This document shows positions 1 through 6,664 of a DNA stretch of 14,815 nt, piece after piece. Positions within the stretch are counted from its first letter, which is position 1, and each line of letters begins with the position of its first letter. The notes under the pieces were generated by a model. That model was not told the origin of the DNA and searched no databases. It saw only the letters and a list, made by a program, of their open reading frames with translations. The stretch comes from CAZVCJ01 sp964625745 (GTDB taxonomy: Bacteria; Chloroflexota; Anaerolineae; VGOG01): positions 1 through 14,815 of the forward strand of contig CAZVCJ010000099.1 in assembly GCA_964625745.1 (NCBI GenBank), read 5' to 3'. The position numbers and the translations under genes were made by a program.

Positions 1-773
1 CGAGCATAAACCTCTAACTCTTCTCTCAACTCCCCATCACCCACCACCAGGAACCTGGCCTGGGGCACAGCCTCTGCCACCACCTGGGCTGCCTGGAGGA
101 AGAGATGGTGGTTCTTGATAGGAACCAGGCGAGCGACGATGCCAACGAGCTTATTTCCATCAGCTAAGCCTAGCTCGCGGCGCAGTTCGCCGTGGTGGGA
201 TTCACAAGCCAGCAGTTCCTCCAACTCAAAGCCCAGGGGGACGACCGTAATCTTCTCCAGGGGCGCGATGCCGTATGCGGCTAATTCCTGTCTCTGCCCC
301 TCGCTCACGGTGACGATGCGGTCGCTCAGGCGAGCAAGGAGGCGTTCCATCCACACCAGAGCCTTGCTCTGGAGGGGCCCGAAATAGCCGTGCAAGACGT
401 GTCCATGGAAAGTGTGTAGAATAACGGGCACTCCCGCCAATTTGGCCGCCAGACGGCCCAGCAAGCCTGCTGTTGCCGTGTGGGTGTGGACGATGTGGGG
501 TCTCTCGCGGCGCATCAGGCGGTAGAGTTTGAACAGGGTGATGAGACTGCCTAGAGGGTCAACGTTGCGCCTCAGTTGAGGTATGATGATGGGTTCGACC
601 CCTTTGGCAGCCGCCAGGTCGAGCATGTTCCCTTCGTACTTACCCTCCACTCCCGTCACCAGCATGGATTCGAATCGCTGGTCGTTCAATCCGGCGGTGA
701 GCAGTATGGTATGGATGGCCGGTCCACCGATGTTGAGCCTGGCGATGATCCGCACGACCTTGACCCTTCTCAT
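1..773 (-). CDS. Glycosyltransferase family 4 (GT4), C-terminus beyond the left edge
   Basis: Reading the minus strand from ATG at 773 gives 257 uninterrupted codons running off the window. The protein opens with an N-terminal Rossmann strand and glycine loop (VVRIIARLNIGGPAIHT, about residues 6-22). HIVHTHTATAGLLGRLAA (93-110), THTFHGHVLHGYF-like residues (121-131) and DRIVTVSEGQ (151-160) follow. The second domain starts with VGIVARLVPIKNHHLF (210-225) and FLVVGDGELREEL (241-253). These are hallmarks of retaining GT-B enzymes that move a sugar from a nucleotide donor to a growing lipid-linked glycan on the cytoplasmic face. The start codon overlaps the stop of the upstream 71-residue gene by ATGA (770-773), so translation is probably coupled; the Shine-Dalgarno sequence is weak. 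The catalytic EX7E motif would lie outside the window. Donor and acceptor cannot be deduced. Confidence 0.93.
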   Translation of the reverse strand, partial: MRRVKVVRIIARLNIGGPAIHTILLTAGLNDQRFESMLVTGVEGKYEGNMLDLAAAKGVEPIIIPQLRRNVDPLGSLITLFKLYRLMRRERPHIVHTHTATAGLLGRLAAKLAGVPVILHTFHGHVLHGYFGPLQSKALVWMERLLARLSDRIVTVSEGQRQELAAYGIAPLEKITVVPLGFELEELLACESHHGELRRELGLADGNKLVGIVARLVPIKNHHLFLQAAQVVAEAVPQARFLVVGDGELREELEVYA

Positions 774-985
774 TCAAGTGCCGCTTTCTTACACTCCCGT
801 GCGAAGGTCTCAATGACCTCCCATGCGTTGTTCTTTGTACCCTTCTCCATGATCTCTGAGAAATTGCGGCAGAGGGGCTTGAGCATCCTCTTGAGAATGT
901 GCTCAGGCGAAGGTTCATACTCTCTTTGACTATGCTCGATTAATAACCGGTAGAAGCTGATGGTGCTCTTAACGATTTTCTTCAC
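770..985 (-). CDS. Small unrecognised protein, 71 aa
   Basis: I do not recognise this protein. It starts with GTG at 985; a GAGGT Shine-Dalgarno lies about six bases upstream. It is charged, mostly helix-prone, and rich in Lys, Glu and Arg (for example KKIVKSTISFYRLLIEHSQ at the start and ETFARECKKAALE at the end), with no membrane segment or signal peptide. Its start overlaps the previous gene's stop (GTGA, 982-985) and its stop overlaps the next gene's start (ATGA, 770-773). This tight placement between two open genes, with a good ribosome site, is the main argument that it is translated. It could be a partner of the 190-residue protein upstream or of the GT4 downstream. Function unknown. 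Confidence 0.6.
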   Translation of the reverse strand: MKKIVKSTISFYRLLIEHSQREYEPSPEHILKRMLKPLCRNFSEIMEKGTKNNAWEVIETFARECKKAALE

Positions 986-1554
986 TCGCTTACCTCAAGT
1001 TGGTCTTTCCAGACCAGGGCGGAGAATTTACCCCTTTTGAATTTGTGGTCGAAGCCGCAAAGCCTTAGAGCTTTCCTGGCTATCTCTCGCAGCGTGGAAC
1101 TAGAAGCGTTTTCCAGTGCCAGCGATAAGCATCCCCCGCCGCCTGAGGTCAGGGTATGAGGCCCCAGTTCGATCATGATCGAACCTTCCTGCAAGACATT
1201 GGCATGGCTTCCCAACCACGCCTCCAGCTTGCTGGCGGCCAGAGAGTATTCCCTTGAACCGTTGCTGTCCTGGGCGAAGATTTCCACGCTTCCGACGGAT
1301 AAACTAGCCGGCAAAGCCTGGATGAAGGGGCGAACACATCCCATCGGCAACTCCAGGCTTAGCCCATCTCTTGTAGTGCCTACATAAACCTTTGGATCGC
1401 CGATGAGCCTTTCGCTTTTGCGCAGTCGCTGGAACTCGTTCCAGTCTATGACCTTAGCCAGTTTTCTTTTTCCCTCGATAGTCAAGCGGCCTATCAATTC
1501 TGCCAAAGCTGTCGCGGTTGTTGATGGTGAGATAACCCCGCTTTGTCTGGACAT
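982..1554 (-). CDS. Unrecognised soluble protein, 190 aa
   Basis: ATG at 1554 is preceded at a short distance by a strong purine-rich Shine-Dalgarno (GGGGGAGGG), which supports the start. I do not recognise the family. The N-terminal 20 residues are Ser/Thr/Ala rich (TTATALAELIGRL). The middle holds alternating hydrophobic stretches (DGLSLELPMGCVRPFIQALP). Near the C-terminus there is a glycine run (TSGGGGCLSLALENASSS) followed by a basic segment (KALRLCGFDHKFKRGKFSALVW). No transmembrane helix, signal peptide or catalytic motif is obvious. It starts 10 bases after the stop of a decayed epimerase and is joined by a GTGA overlap to the 71-residue gene and then to a GT4, so it belongs to a glycan operon by position. 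A structural or accessory role is only inference. Confidence 0.65.
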   Translation of the reverse strand: MSRQSGVISPSTTATALAELIGRLTIEGKRKLAKVIDWNEFQRLRKSERLIGDPKVYVGTTRDGLSLELPMGCVRPFIQALPASLSVGSVEIFAQDSNGSREYSLAASKLEAWLGSHANVLQEGSIMIELGPHTLTSGGGGCLSLALENASSSTLREIARKALRLCGFDHKFKRGKFSALVWKDQLEVSE

Positions 1555-1564
1555 ATCCCTCCCC

Positions 1565-1808
1565 CTATGGATGGCTCTTATACCATTCTACTGCCCTTGC
1601 CAATCCTTCTTCAAACCCCACCTAATTCTAGCAGATTATACCGCTTTCCGCAAGTGGCCTCAAAGACCTTTCCTGCGGCACCTCAGCCCCCCTGGTGCAG
1701 CACATAGTCCATGTCCTCGCCAGCTCGCTCCCTTCGCCGCACCAACTCGGCGACGATGTTAGAGTTGATGAAGACTGCCCCGCCGGTGGCTAGATAGGCT
1801 GTCATCAT
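1565..1808 (-). pseudogene. Shrunken NAD-dependent sugar epimerase/dehydratase pseudogene
   Basis: The roughly 300-bp gap between intact genes holds a decayed short-chain dehydrogenase/reductase-type sugar epimerase. Four pieces appear in the order of the parent protein. First is the nucleotide-binding N-terminus ATGGAVFINSNIVAELV (1790-1740), a damaged TGGAGFIGSNIV loop in which two glycines are V and N. Second is MDYVLHQ (1712-1692), the usual DYVxHQAA strand. An in-frame TGA follows (1685-1683). Third is AGKVFEATCGKRYNLLEL (1676-1623), like the AGKVFNVACGxRxSLxEL segment. After a frame change comes the C-terminus VGFEEGLARAVEWYKSHP and stop (1621-1565). A normal family member has about 310-330 residues; about 80 codons remain, so several internal deletions must have occurred. 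Its stop lies just upstream of the 190-residue gene, suggesting it was once the preceding operon gene. The enzyme would have interconverted UDP-sugars; the exact specificity is not recoverable. Confidence 0.8.
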
Positions 1809-1854
1809 ATACCACTCAACATGGCGTAATAGCTTACTCACGCAAAGAAGCAGT

Positions 1855-3267
1855 TCACTTTACCTGTCTACGAAGCAGCTTGCTACGGGATGCTTTCCAG
1901 AGACCGAGTGCGGCCAGGAGATAAATATATGGCATACTAGGCAAGCGATAGCGGCCATAGCTGGCGACTGGCCCAACCGCAAGCAATAAGTAAATAGCAA
2001 CAAGGCCCAGCGTGGAGACCGCAAGTAGTTGCCTTGCTTTTAAGGCAATCAGTACACCATAGATAGCCAATAAATAACTGATTGCCAATGTGCCCATTTG
2101 TAGCAAAACCACTATCCACAAGATAAGAACAACCTCAACTGGAAACATGCTACAGTAATTCTGGATGGCTTCCAAGTTTGCCTTTATCCCTTTCGTAAGA
2201 AAGTCAGCGAAAATACCGGTTTGGGTGGGAAGTTCTAGCATATTGGCGACCACTGTCGCGTCAGGAAAGAACAGTTGAAAGATAATTCCACGGGAGTGAA
2301 CAAATGCATAATCGAAAGGATGTTGCAATATCTCATCTAAAGCCCGCCTTTGGTAAATTGCAGATTTCCTCAGGGGATTAACATCCTGATCCCTGAGCTC
2401 ACTCTGTACCTCGCGGCGAATCTCACTCTGAGCTTCCTCAAAAGTTATGCTCTTAGTTTTAGCCCTCAAATAGGCTGTATTGTAAAAGAGTAAGGTGATT
2501 CCTTGATTGGAAGATAACTGAAGCTCGCCAAACAAATAGTAATTTCGGCCTAGCCAAGGACTTAGCATCGCCACAAAGCATATTATTGTGATTAAATACC
2601 TCCGCAGGCTCGAAAGCCAATCGGTTCTATGGCACAATGCAAAGATTAGTATTAGAAAGGCGGGCAAATAGAAAGTCACAGGTCTGCATAACGTTGCCAG
2701 CCCGAGAAAGATCCCTGCTAGAATGCCTTCCCTCGTTCTATTCTCTTTAAGTGACGTTATCAAATAGTACATTGAGAGCGATAGCAATAAAGTAAATAGA
2801 GTCTCTGTTAGCAATTGATTTGCATAAAGTATTTGGCCAACATCTACGGCCATAAAGCCTGCAGCTATTAGGCCAACGTTTCGATTGAATAGCACCCGAC
2901 CAATTCTATAGGTTACATACACCGTGATGACACCTAACAGCTCCTGAACAAGAATAACAATGAATTGTGCGTGCCCAAAGATGATATATGCAATCGCGAG
3001 AAAAAGGGGATAGCCCGGTGTTCTGGAAACATCCGGCTCAAATGGCGCACGTTCTGAGCCAGAAAAGGTATGATGCTTCGCAAGATTGAAACCTAAACGA
3101 TCATAGCCGCCGGAATCGGGTTGGAGAATCTTCTGCCGATCCGGCCAAATACCGCCTAATACTAACAGACGCAGTGTGACAGCTATTAGCAATATTATCA
3201 ACAGCCATCTAACTGACTTATCTTTGCGTATGGAAGTGCCAATAGCGTTCAGCCCTTTACATCTCAT
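1855..3267 (-). CDS. GT39/PMT-type polytopic membrane glycosyltransferase, 470 aa
   Basis: This is an integral membrane protein with many hydrophobic helices. The first is at about residues 20-38 (WLLIILLIAVTLRLLVLGG), followed by a long periplasmic loop carrying ILQPDSGGYDRL (47-58) and SRTPGYPLFLA (81-91). The loop acidic residues and RTPGYP are typical of GT39/ArnT-like (PMT_2) enzymes, which use polyprenyl-phosphate sugars as donors on the outer side of the membrane. I start at ATG 3267 because an AAGGGGA ribosome site sits just upstream and hydrophobic sequence follows soon. The frame stays open up to 3459, but that extension is translated repeat DNA and overlaps the previous gene. The gene is visibly AT-richer than its neighbours (for example 2761-2820 is about 32% GC), which suggests a separate origin. 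Acceptor unknown. Confidence 0.88.
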   Translation of the reverse strand: MRCKGLNAIGTSIRKDKSVRWLLIILLIAVTLRLLVLGGIWPDRQKILQPDSGGYDRLGFNLAKHHTFSGSERAPFEPDVSRTPGYPLFLAIAYIIFGHAQFIVILVQELLGVITVYVTYRIGRVLFNRNVGLIAAGFMAVDVGQILYANQLLTETLFTLLLSLSMYYLITSLKENRTREGILAGIFLGLATLCRPVTFYLPAFLILIFALCHRTDWLSSLRRYLITIICFVAMLSPWLGRNYYLFGELQLSSNQGITLLFYNTAYLRAKTKSITFEEAQSEIRREVQSELRDQDVNPLRKSAIYQRRALDEILQHPFDYAFVHSRGIIFQLFFPDATVVANMLELPTQTGIFADFLTKGIKANLEAIQNYCSMFPVEVVLILWIVVLLQMGTLAISYLLAIYGVLIALKARQLLAVSTLGLVAIYLLLAVGPVASYGRYRLPSMPYIYLLAALGLWKASRSKLLRRQVK

Positions 3268-3271
3268 AACG

Positions 3272-3277
3272 TCCCCT
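3272..3277 (-). promoter_or_regulatory. Ribosome binding site deciding the start at 3267
   Basis: On the minus strand AGGGGA lies four bases before ATG at 3267. It favours this start over the upstream ones in the same open frame, which would add 64 residues of translated repeat sequence. Confidence 0.65.
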
Positions 3278-3326
3278 TTTTTATCCGAGTATTTTGCAAC
3301 CTTTCTAATAAGAGCGATCTCGTTTT

Positions 3327-3357
3327 CATCCGTGTTCGTCCGTGTTTGTCTGCATCC
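3327..3357. repeat. Short dispersed-type intergenic repeat with 10-bp tandem units
   Basis: The gap between the GT2 and GT39 genes contains two consecutive TCCGTGTTYG units (3329-3338, 3339-3348) flanked by CATCCG and TGCATCC. This is the ACACGGACGAACACGGATG style of intergenic repeat that I recall from many environmental bacterial genomes; on the minus strand it translates to a spurious TRTNTDE peptide. Only one copy is in this window, so calling it dispersed rests on recollection. Confidence 0.55.
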
Positions 3358-3379
3358 TACTATGCTAGGTGAGAAACGC

Positions 3380-4078
3380 TCAATCCACAAACCGATATTT
3401 GACCAGCGTCCATAGGGCCACAAACCCATCCCGCCAGGTGATCTTCTTCCCCTCGTCATAGGAGCGAGCTCTGTAGTGGATGGGTACCTCGTGTATCCTA
3501 TGCCCTCTTTTCAGCACCTTGGCCGTCACCTCCGGGCAGAGCTCGAAGCGCCTGGCCTCCAGGGAAATCCCTTTGATGACGTCTGCCCGGAAGACTTTGT
3601 AGGCCGTCGCCTCATCGGTGATCCTCACTCCAAAGAGAAGATTGACGGTCAGCATCAGTATCTTGTTAGCAAGCCAGTTGGCAACGCTCATACTCTCTGG
3701 CCTGCCTCCAGAGCTGAAACGGGAACCGTAGACCACTGCCGCCCCACCCGCCAGGATGGGTTGAATCAGCGCCGGGTAGTCGTTGGGATCGTACTCCAGG
3801 TCACCGTCCTGGACGAGAATAATATCTCCGTTGGCGTGCTGGATGCCCACTCGTGTCGCTATGCCCTTACCGTGGTTGCGTAGCAAGGAACGGATGATGA
3901 CAGTGTCGTCGTCCGCGTAACGCGTCAGGATATCGCTCGTGCCGTTGGTGGAGCCGTCGTCCACGATAATGATCTCGCGCTCGATGCCAGTCGGGAGAGC
4001 CACCGCCTTCACCCGCGCGATCACTTCTTCGATGTGGCGACTTTCATTGTACACTGGAATCACAATGGACAGCTTCAT
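3380..4078 (-). CDS. GT2 polyprenyl-phosphate sugar synthase (DPM1/GtrB-like), 232 aa
   Basis: This is a compact GT-A family 2 enzyme. SIVIPVYNES (4-13) begins the nucleotide-binding fold, IIIVDDGSTNGTSD (36-49) carries the donor-contacting aspartates, and LVQDGDLEYDP (88-98) is the metal-binding DxD with the DLEYDP extension characteristic of dolichol- and undecaprenyl-phosphate mannose or glucose synthases. RSLLRNHGKGIATRVGIQHA (63-82) is also typical. It lacks C-terminal membrane helices, as DPM1-type enzymes do. It would load a hexose from a nucleotide donor onto polyprenyl phosphate at the inner face of the membrane, making the donor used by GT39 enzymes. It lies between two GT39 genes, 31 bp after one and 112 bp before the start of the other, which fits. 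A GAGGAAAAGG ribosome site precedes ATG 4078. The sugar is unknown. Confidence 0.92.
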   Translation of the reverse strand: MKLSIVIPVYNESRHIEEVIARVKAVALPTGIEREIIIVDDGSTNGTSDILTRYADDDTVIIRSLLRNHGKGIATRVGIQHANGDIILVQDGDLEYDPNDYPALIQPILAGGAAVVYGSRFSSGGRPESMSVANWLANKILMLTVNLLFGVRITDEATAYKVFRADVIKGISLEARRFELCPEVTAKVLKRGHRIHEVPIHYRARSYDEGKKITWRDGFVALWTLVKYRFVD

Positions 4079-4109
4079 ACCTTTTCCTCTTCAACAGCCC
4101 CCTGACGAT

Positions 4110-5738
4110 TCAGTACAACAGGGGCGCAAGCTCATACACCCTCAATACCTTTGGCTCACGCCTGATCCGATCCCGTATCTCGTCGGTAAAATCCTCGTAC
4201 AAGAAAGCATCGGTGCTGTGCGCTGTCTCGAACACCGGCTCCAGTGATCCAGCTCTCTCAACCAGTTCGCCCCGAGAGATGTACCTATCTTGATCCAAAA
4301 GGAGATACCTGAAGCCCTGATCATAGAGTTCTTGCGCCTCCGCCAGCGGCACCAGGTGTTGAGCATTCCAAACGCCCACGTAGGTACGCGAAACGGTCAC
4401 CACTGAACTGATGTGTTTTACCCCTTGGTGGGCCTGCATGTAGGCGATGGCCTCCCTGTAACCCGACCTCATGTGCAGCGTCGGCAGGGCGTGGTACATG
4501 CCATAGCCCATAACCAGCACCGCCAGGCCCAGTGCCAGGGCCCGCTTCCTGCCCGCCAACCAAACCGCACCCCTGGCGGAAAAGAGGGCCAGCAACGGCG
4601 TAACCAACAAGAACGCCCGGCCAAACTGCAAGGGTGAAACCAGTGTCCAAAACAGGACAGCAACGAAGAATAAGCTCAGGGCGATTTGCTCCCCTGGCGA
4701 GCTCTCCCGGTGGTTTCTTAGACTGACTACCAGGCCTATCAGGAACAACAGGAGAACCAAATAGCCATCAAAGTAAACAACCAGCTTGGGGTAGAATAGC
4801 AAATCTCTAGCTACTGCTCCGCTCTGGGCTACCGGGCCTATCTGATGCCAGATTTGCTCAAAATAGCTGAAAAACTGCCCGAAAGCCGTCTGGGCCAGGA
4901 TGTCTCCCATACCCAGGGCGTAGATTAGCATCTTGGCTGGCCTGTAAATAGCCTCAAAAAACAGCAGCGGACAGAGCATAGACAAGCTAAAAAGGAAGAG
5001 CCGCCTTACCTTCACCGCACGTTCCCTGTCCTTCGACGAACTCAGGGCTCTGGCTTTGCAGCAGTGGACCAACTCGAAAACGCCAAAAACCAGCGGCACG
5101 TAGAAGAGATTGTAATGGCAGGTGAAAGCATAGCCAATGTTGAACCCAGCCAGGAACAACCAACGGTTGGCGAGCCGTGCCTGCCTCGTGCTTTGCAGGT
5201 AGAACAGGAAGCCCAGCATGACAAAGAAGACGGAAGTAGTGCCGGGCAAACCTGAGCGGGAGAAGGTGACGTGGTAGTTTGATACAGCCAGGAATGCAGC
5301 CGCAGTCAGGCCCGTCAGGTCGTCGTATAGCATCTTTCCGATGCAGAAGACTACTACGATAGTCAGTGCTCCAGATACGGCTGAGACAGCCAGCCCAGTG
5401 TAATCCTGCATCCCAACTAAAATCGAAGTCACAACCATCAGACCGTGGTATCCCGGCTTGGCAGCGGTTGGATTCGTGCCTCCGTCTCGTAGCAAGGCCT
5501 CACGTATAGATTCATCGGTCAGACCAAGCCCACGTTTGACCGCCCAATCGAGGGCTGCTCTCTCGGTCCTGGCCGCCAGCAGATAGTACCCCTCATCACT
5601 CTGAAACAGCCCTCTATCCGTGACGTCGTAGAACCTGAGGACAACCGCAACGGTAAGCAGGAGAAAGACCAGCAAGTACGTTCTCGTGGACAGACTAGTC
5701 GGTTTGTCTTGCTTCTCTGACACACTCACATGCAACAT
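4110..5738 (-). CDS. GT39/PMT-type polytopic membrane glycosyltransferase, 542 aa
   Basis: A first transmembrane segment at about residues 21-35 (YLLVFLLLTVAVVLR) is followed by a loop with LFQSDEGYYLLAAR (44-57), the acidic pair of GT39/ArnT-like enzymes. Many more helices follow, and then a soluble C-terminal region from about residue 440. Such enzymes transfer a sugar from a polyprenyl-phosphate carrier to an acceptor on the outside of the membrane. I chose ATG 5738; GTG 5783 in the same frame would add 15 residues without a visible ribosome site. Either start overlaps the upstream methyltransferase (ending 5695), implying coupling. The GT2 downstream could supply its donor. Oddly, a short repeat lies in frame at 5047-5024, giving ALSSSKDRE in a basic loop between helices. 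Confidence 0.88.
   Translation of the reverse strand: MLHVSVSEKQDKPTSLSTRTYLLVFLLLTVAVVLRFYDVTDRGLFQSDEGYYLLAARTERAALDWAVKRGLGLTDESIREALLRDGGTNPTAAKPGYHGLMVVTSILVGMQDYTGLAVSAVSGALTIVVVFCIGKMLYDDLTGLTAAAFLAVSNYHVTFSRSGLPGTTSVFFVMLGFLFYLQSTRQARLANRWLFLAGFNIGYAFTCHYNLFYVPLVFGVFELVHCCKARALSSSKDRERAVKVRRLFLFSLSMLCPLLFFEAIYRPAKMLIYALGMGDILAQTAFGQFFSYFEQIWHQIGPVAQSGAVARDLLFYPKLVVYFDGYLVLLLFLIGLVVSLRNHRESSPGEQIALSLFFVAVLFWTLVSPLQFGRAFLLVTPLLALFSARGAVWLAGRKRALALGLAVLVMGYGMYHALPTLHMRSGYREAIAYMQAHQGVKHISSVVTVSRTYVGVWNAQHLVPLAEAQELYDQGFRYLLLDQDRYISRGELVERAGSLEPVFETAHSTDAFLYEDFTDEIRDRIRREPKVLRVYELAPLLY
5024..5047. repeat. Palindromic repeat embedded in a coding sequence
   Basis: The 24 bases start with CCCTG, end with CAGGG, and contain the core CCTTCGACGAACTCAGG. 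The core closely matches the intergenic copy at 7752-7780 (CCTTCGACCAGGCTCAGG). Here it lies within the GT39 reading frame, encoding about residues 231-239 in a hydrophilic loop, and does not break the frame. Confidence 0.6.
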
Positions 5739-6351
5739 AGAAGCCCATATCCTTTGGTAAAAAGCGAGGAAGGCGAAGCACACGCCTGATCGTCAGCACT
5801 TCGGTTGTCGCATTCCAGATGTCACGATGGCCGGACGGATGGATGTCCTTGGGGACATAGCCAACTACACGGAAGAAAGCGTCCATCATCATGTTGCGCA
5901 CAGGATACCCCAAAATGACAGTACCCTCTTCTCTCGTCACTCGACGAATCTCCGCCAAGGCACACTTCAAATCCGGCGACTGTAAGTGCTCCAATACACT
6001 TAGGCAAACCACAGCATCAAACGCTCCATCCGCAAATTGCATAGCAGTGACACTACCATCCACGAGCTCGGCCTGAACCCTCTCATGCTGTAGCATCGCC
6101 CGGATATTGGCACCCTGACCGTGAATATCCATAGCGATCAGTTGACGGCAATGGTGCGATAGTTCAGGCAGGAAGATCCCACTGCCGTAGCCAATCTCCA
6201 GAAGATTGTCGAGTTCTCTGTCGCCCAACAGTGAAACAGCCATCTCAAGACGACCCCGATATGCCCAGCCTGTCAGGGGAAAATAGTAGTAGGGCAGGGG
6301 ATCGTCGTCACTTGTGGGCTGGATAACTCGACGGCGTGGCAATCTGACCAT
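5695..6351 (-). CDS. Class I SAM-dependent methyltransferase, 218 aa
   Basis: The SAM-binding motif I is LLEIGYGSGIFLPEL (50-64). Motif II is at IAMDIHGQG (72-80), VDGSVTAMQFADGAFDAVVC (97-116) provides the adenine side, and LSVLEHLQ (117-124) is the usual post-motif II strand. The protein therefore has the seven-strand methyltransferase fold and probably methylates a sugar or a glycan intermediate; the substrate cannot be read from sequence. The start at ATG 6351 lies one base after the stop of the remnant upstream (TGATATG), and that remnant's end supplies an AGGTGA ribosome site, so the gene was formerly translated right behind another one. Its 3' end overlaps the GT39 gene by 44 bp. The motif I tyrosine replaces the more usual cysteine, which is within family variation. 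Confidence 0.9.
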   Translation of the reverse strand: MVRLPRRRVIQPTSDDDPLPYYYFPLTGWAYRGRLEMAVSLLGDRELDNLLEIGYGSGIFLPELSHHCRQLIAMDIHGQGANIRAMLQHERVQAELVDGSVTAMQFADGAFDAVVCLSVLEHLQSPDLKCALAEIRRVTREEGTVILGYPVRNMMMDAFFRVVGYVPKDIHPSGHRDIWNATTEVLTIRRVLRLPRFLPKDMGFYVACECVREARQTD

Positions 6352-6352
6352 A

Positions 6353-6642
6353 TCACCTATGAGCCTTATACCGATCTATGGTTCTTCTCAAGCCCTATTT
6401 GAAATCCATCTTCGCTTTGAACCCAAACTCCCGCTCGGCGCGACCGGAGTCCAGGCATCGGCGCGGCTGACCGTTGGGCTTGGTGATATCCCACACGATC
6501 CACCCTTCGAAGCCCGTGTATTCGGCGACGAAGTGCACCAGGTCTACAGCCGGTCGGCCATATCCACCAGAATCAGGCTGCCGGAACCTCGTCTCATCGG
6601 ATGCACAATAGCGAAAACCAATAGGGCAGCACCAGAGGGCAT
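6353..6642 (-). pseudogene. Chimeric remnant: GT39-like N-terminus joined to an epimerase C-terminus
   Basis: The 313-bp gap between two methyltransferases holds broken coding sequence. The 3' part reads LVHFVAEYTGFEGWIVWDI, then TKPNGQPRRCLDSGRAEREF, then GFKAKMDFK. A TAG (6397-6395) interrupts it, and GLRRTIDRYKAH and TGA (6355-6353) finish it. This matches the C-terminus of NAD-dependent sugar epimerases of the GDP-fucose-synthase-like type (xKPNGQPRRxLDxSRA, FEEGLRRTIEWY). The 5' part looks unrelated to that family: MPSGAALLVFAIV (from ATG 6642), then after a shift DETRFRQPDSGGYGR, resembling the first loop of the GT39 at 1855-3267 (ILQPDSGGYDR). I infer a deletion that fused two decayed genes. 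The epimerase identification is firm; the GT39 part is tentative. The remnant ends one base before the next methyltransferase start. Confidence 0.75.
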
Positions 6643-6664
6643 CAACGTTTTCTAACTTGGTTCA

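Noticed and set aside
576..929. Plus-strand open frames over the left GT4 and 71-aa genes, and similar plus-strand frames throughout
   Set aside because: They oppose genes with clear motifs, have no ribosome sites and read as arginine/serine/proline-rich shadow sequence.
1683..1685. In-frame TGA as possible recoding (selenocysteine) in the epimerase relic
   Set aside because: Large internal segments are missing and two nucleotide-binding glycines are lost, so the gene is dead regardless of the TGA.
3327..3357. Tandem 10-bp units as a CRISPR or iteron-type array
   Set aside because: Only two units, no spacers and no neighbouring Cas or replication gene.
3268..3459. 64-residue N-terminal extension of the GT39 gene
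   Set aside because: It is translated repeat and intergenic DNA, overlaps the GT2 gene, and a ribosome site points to the start at 3267.
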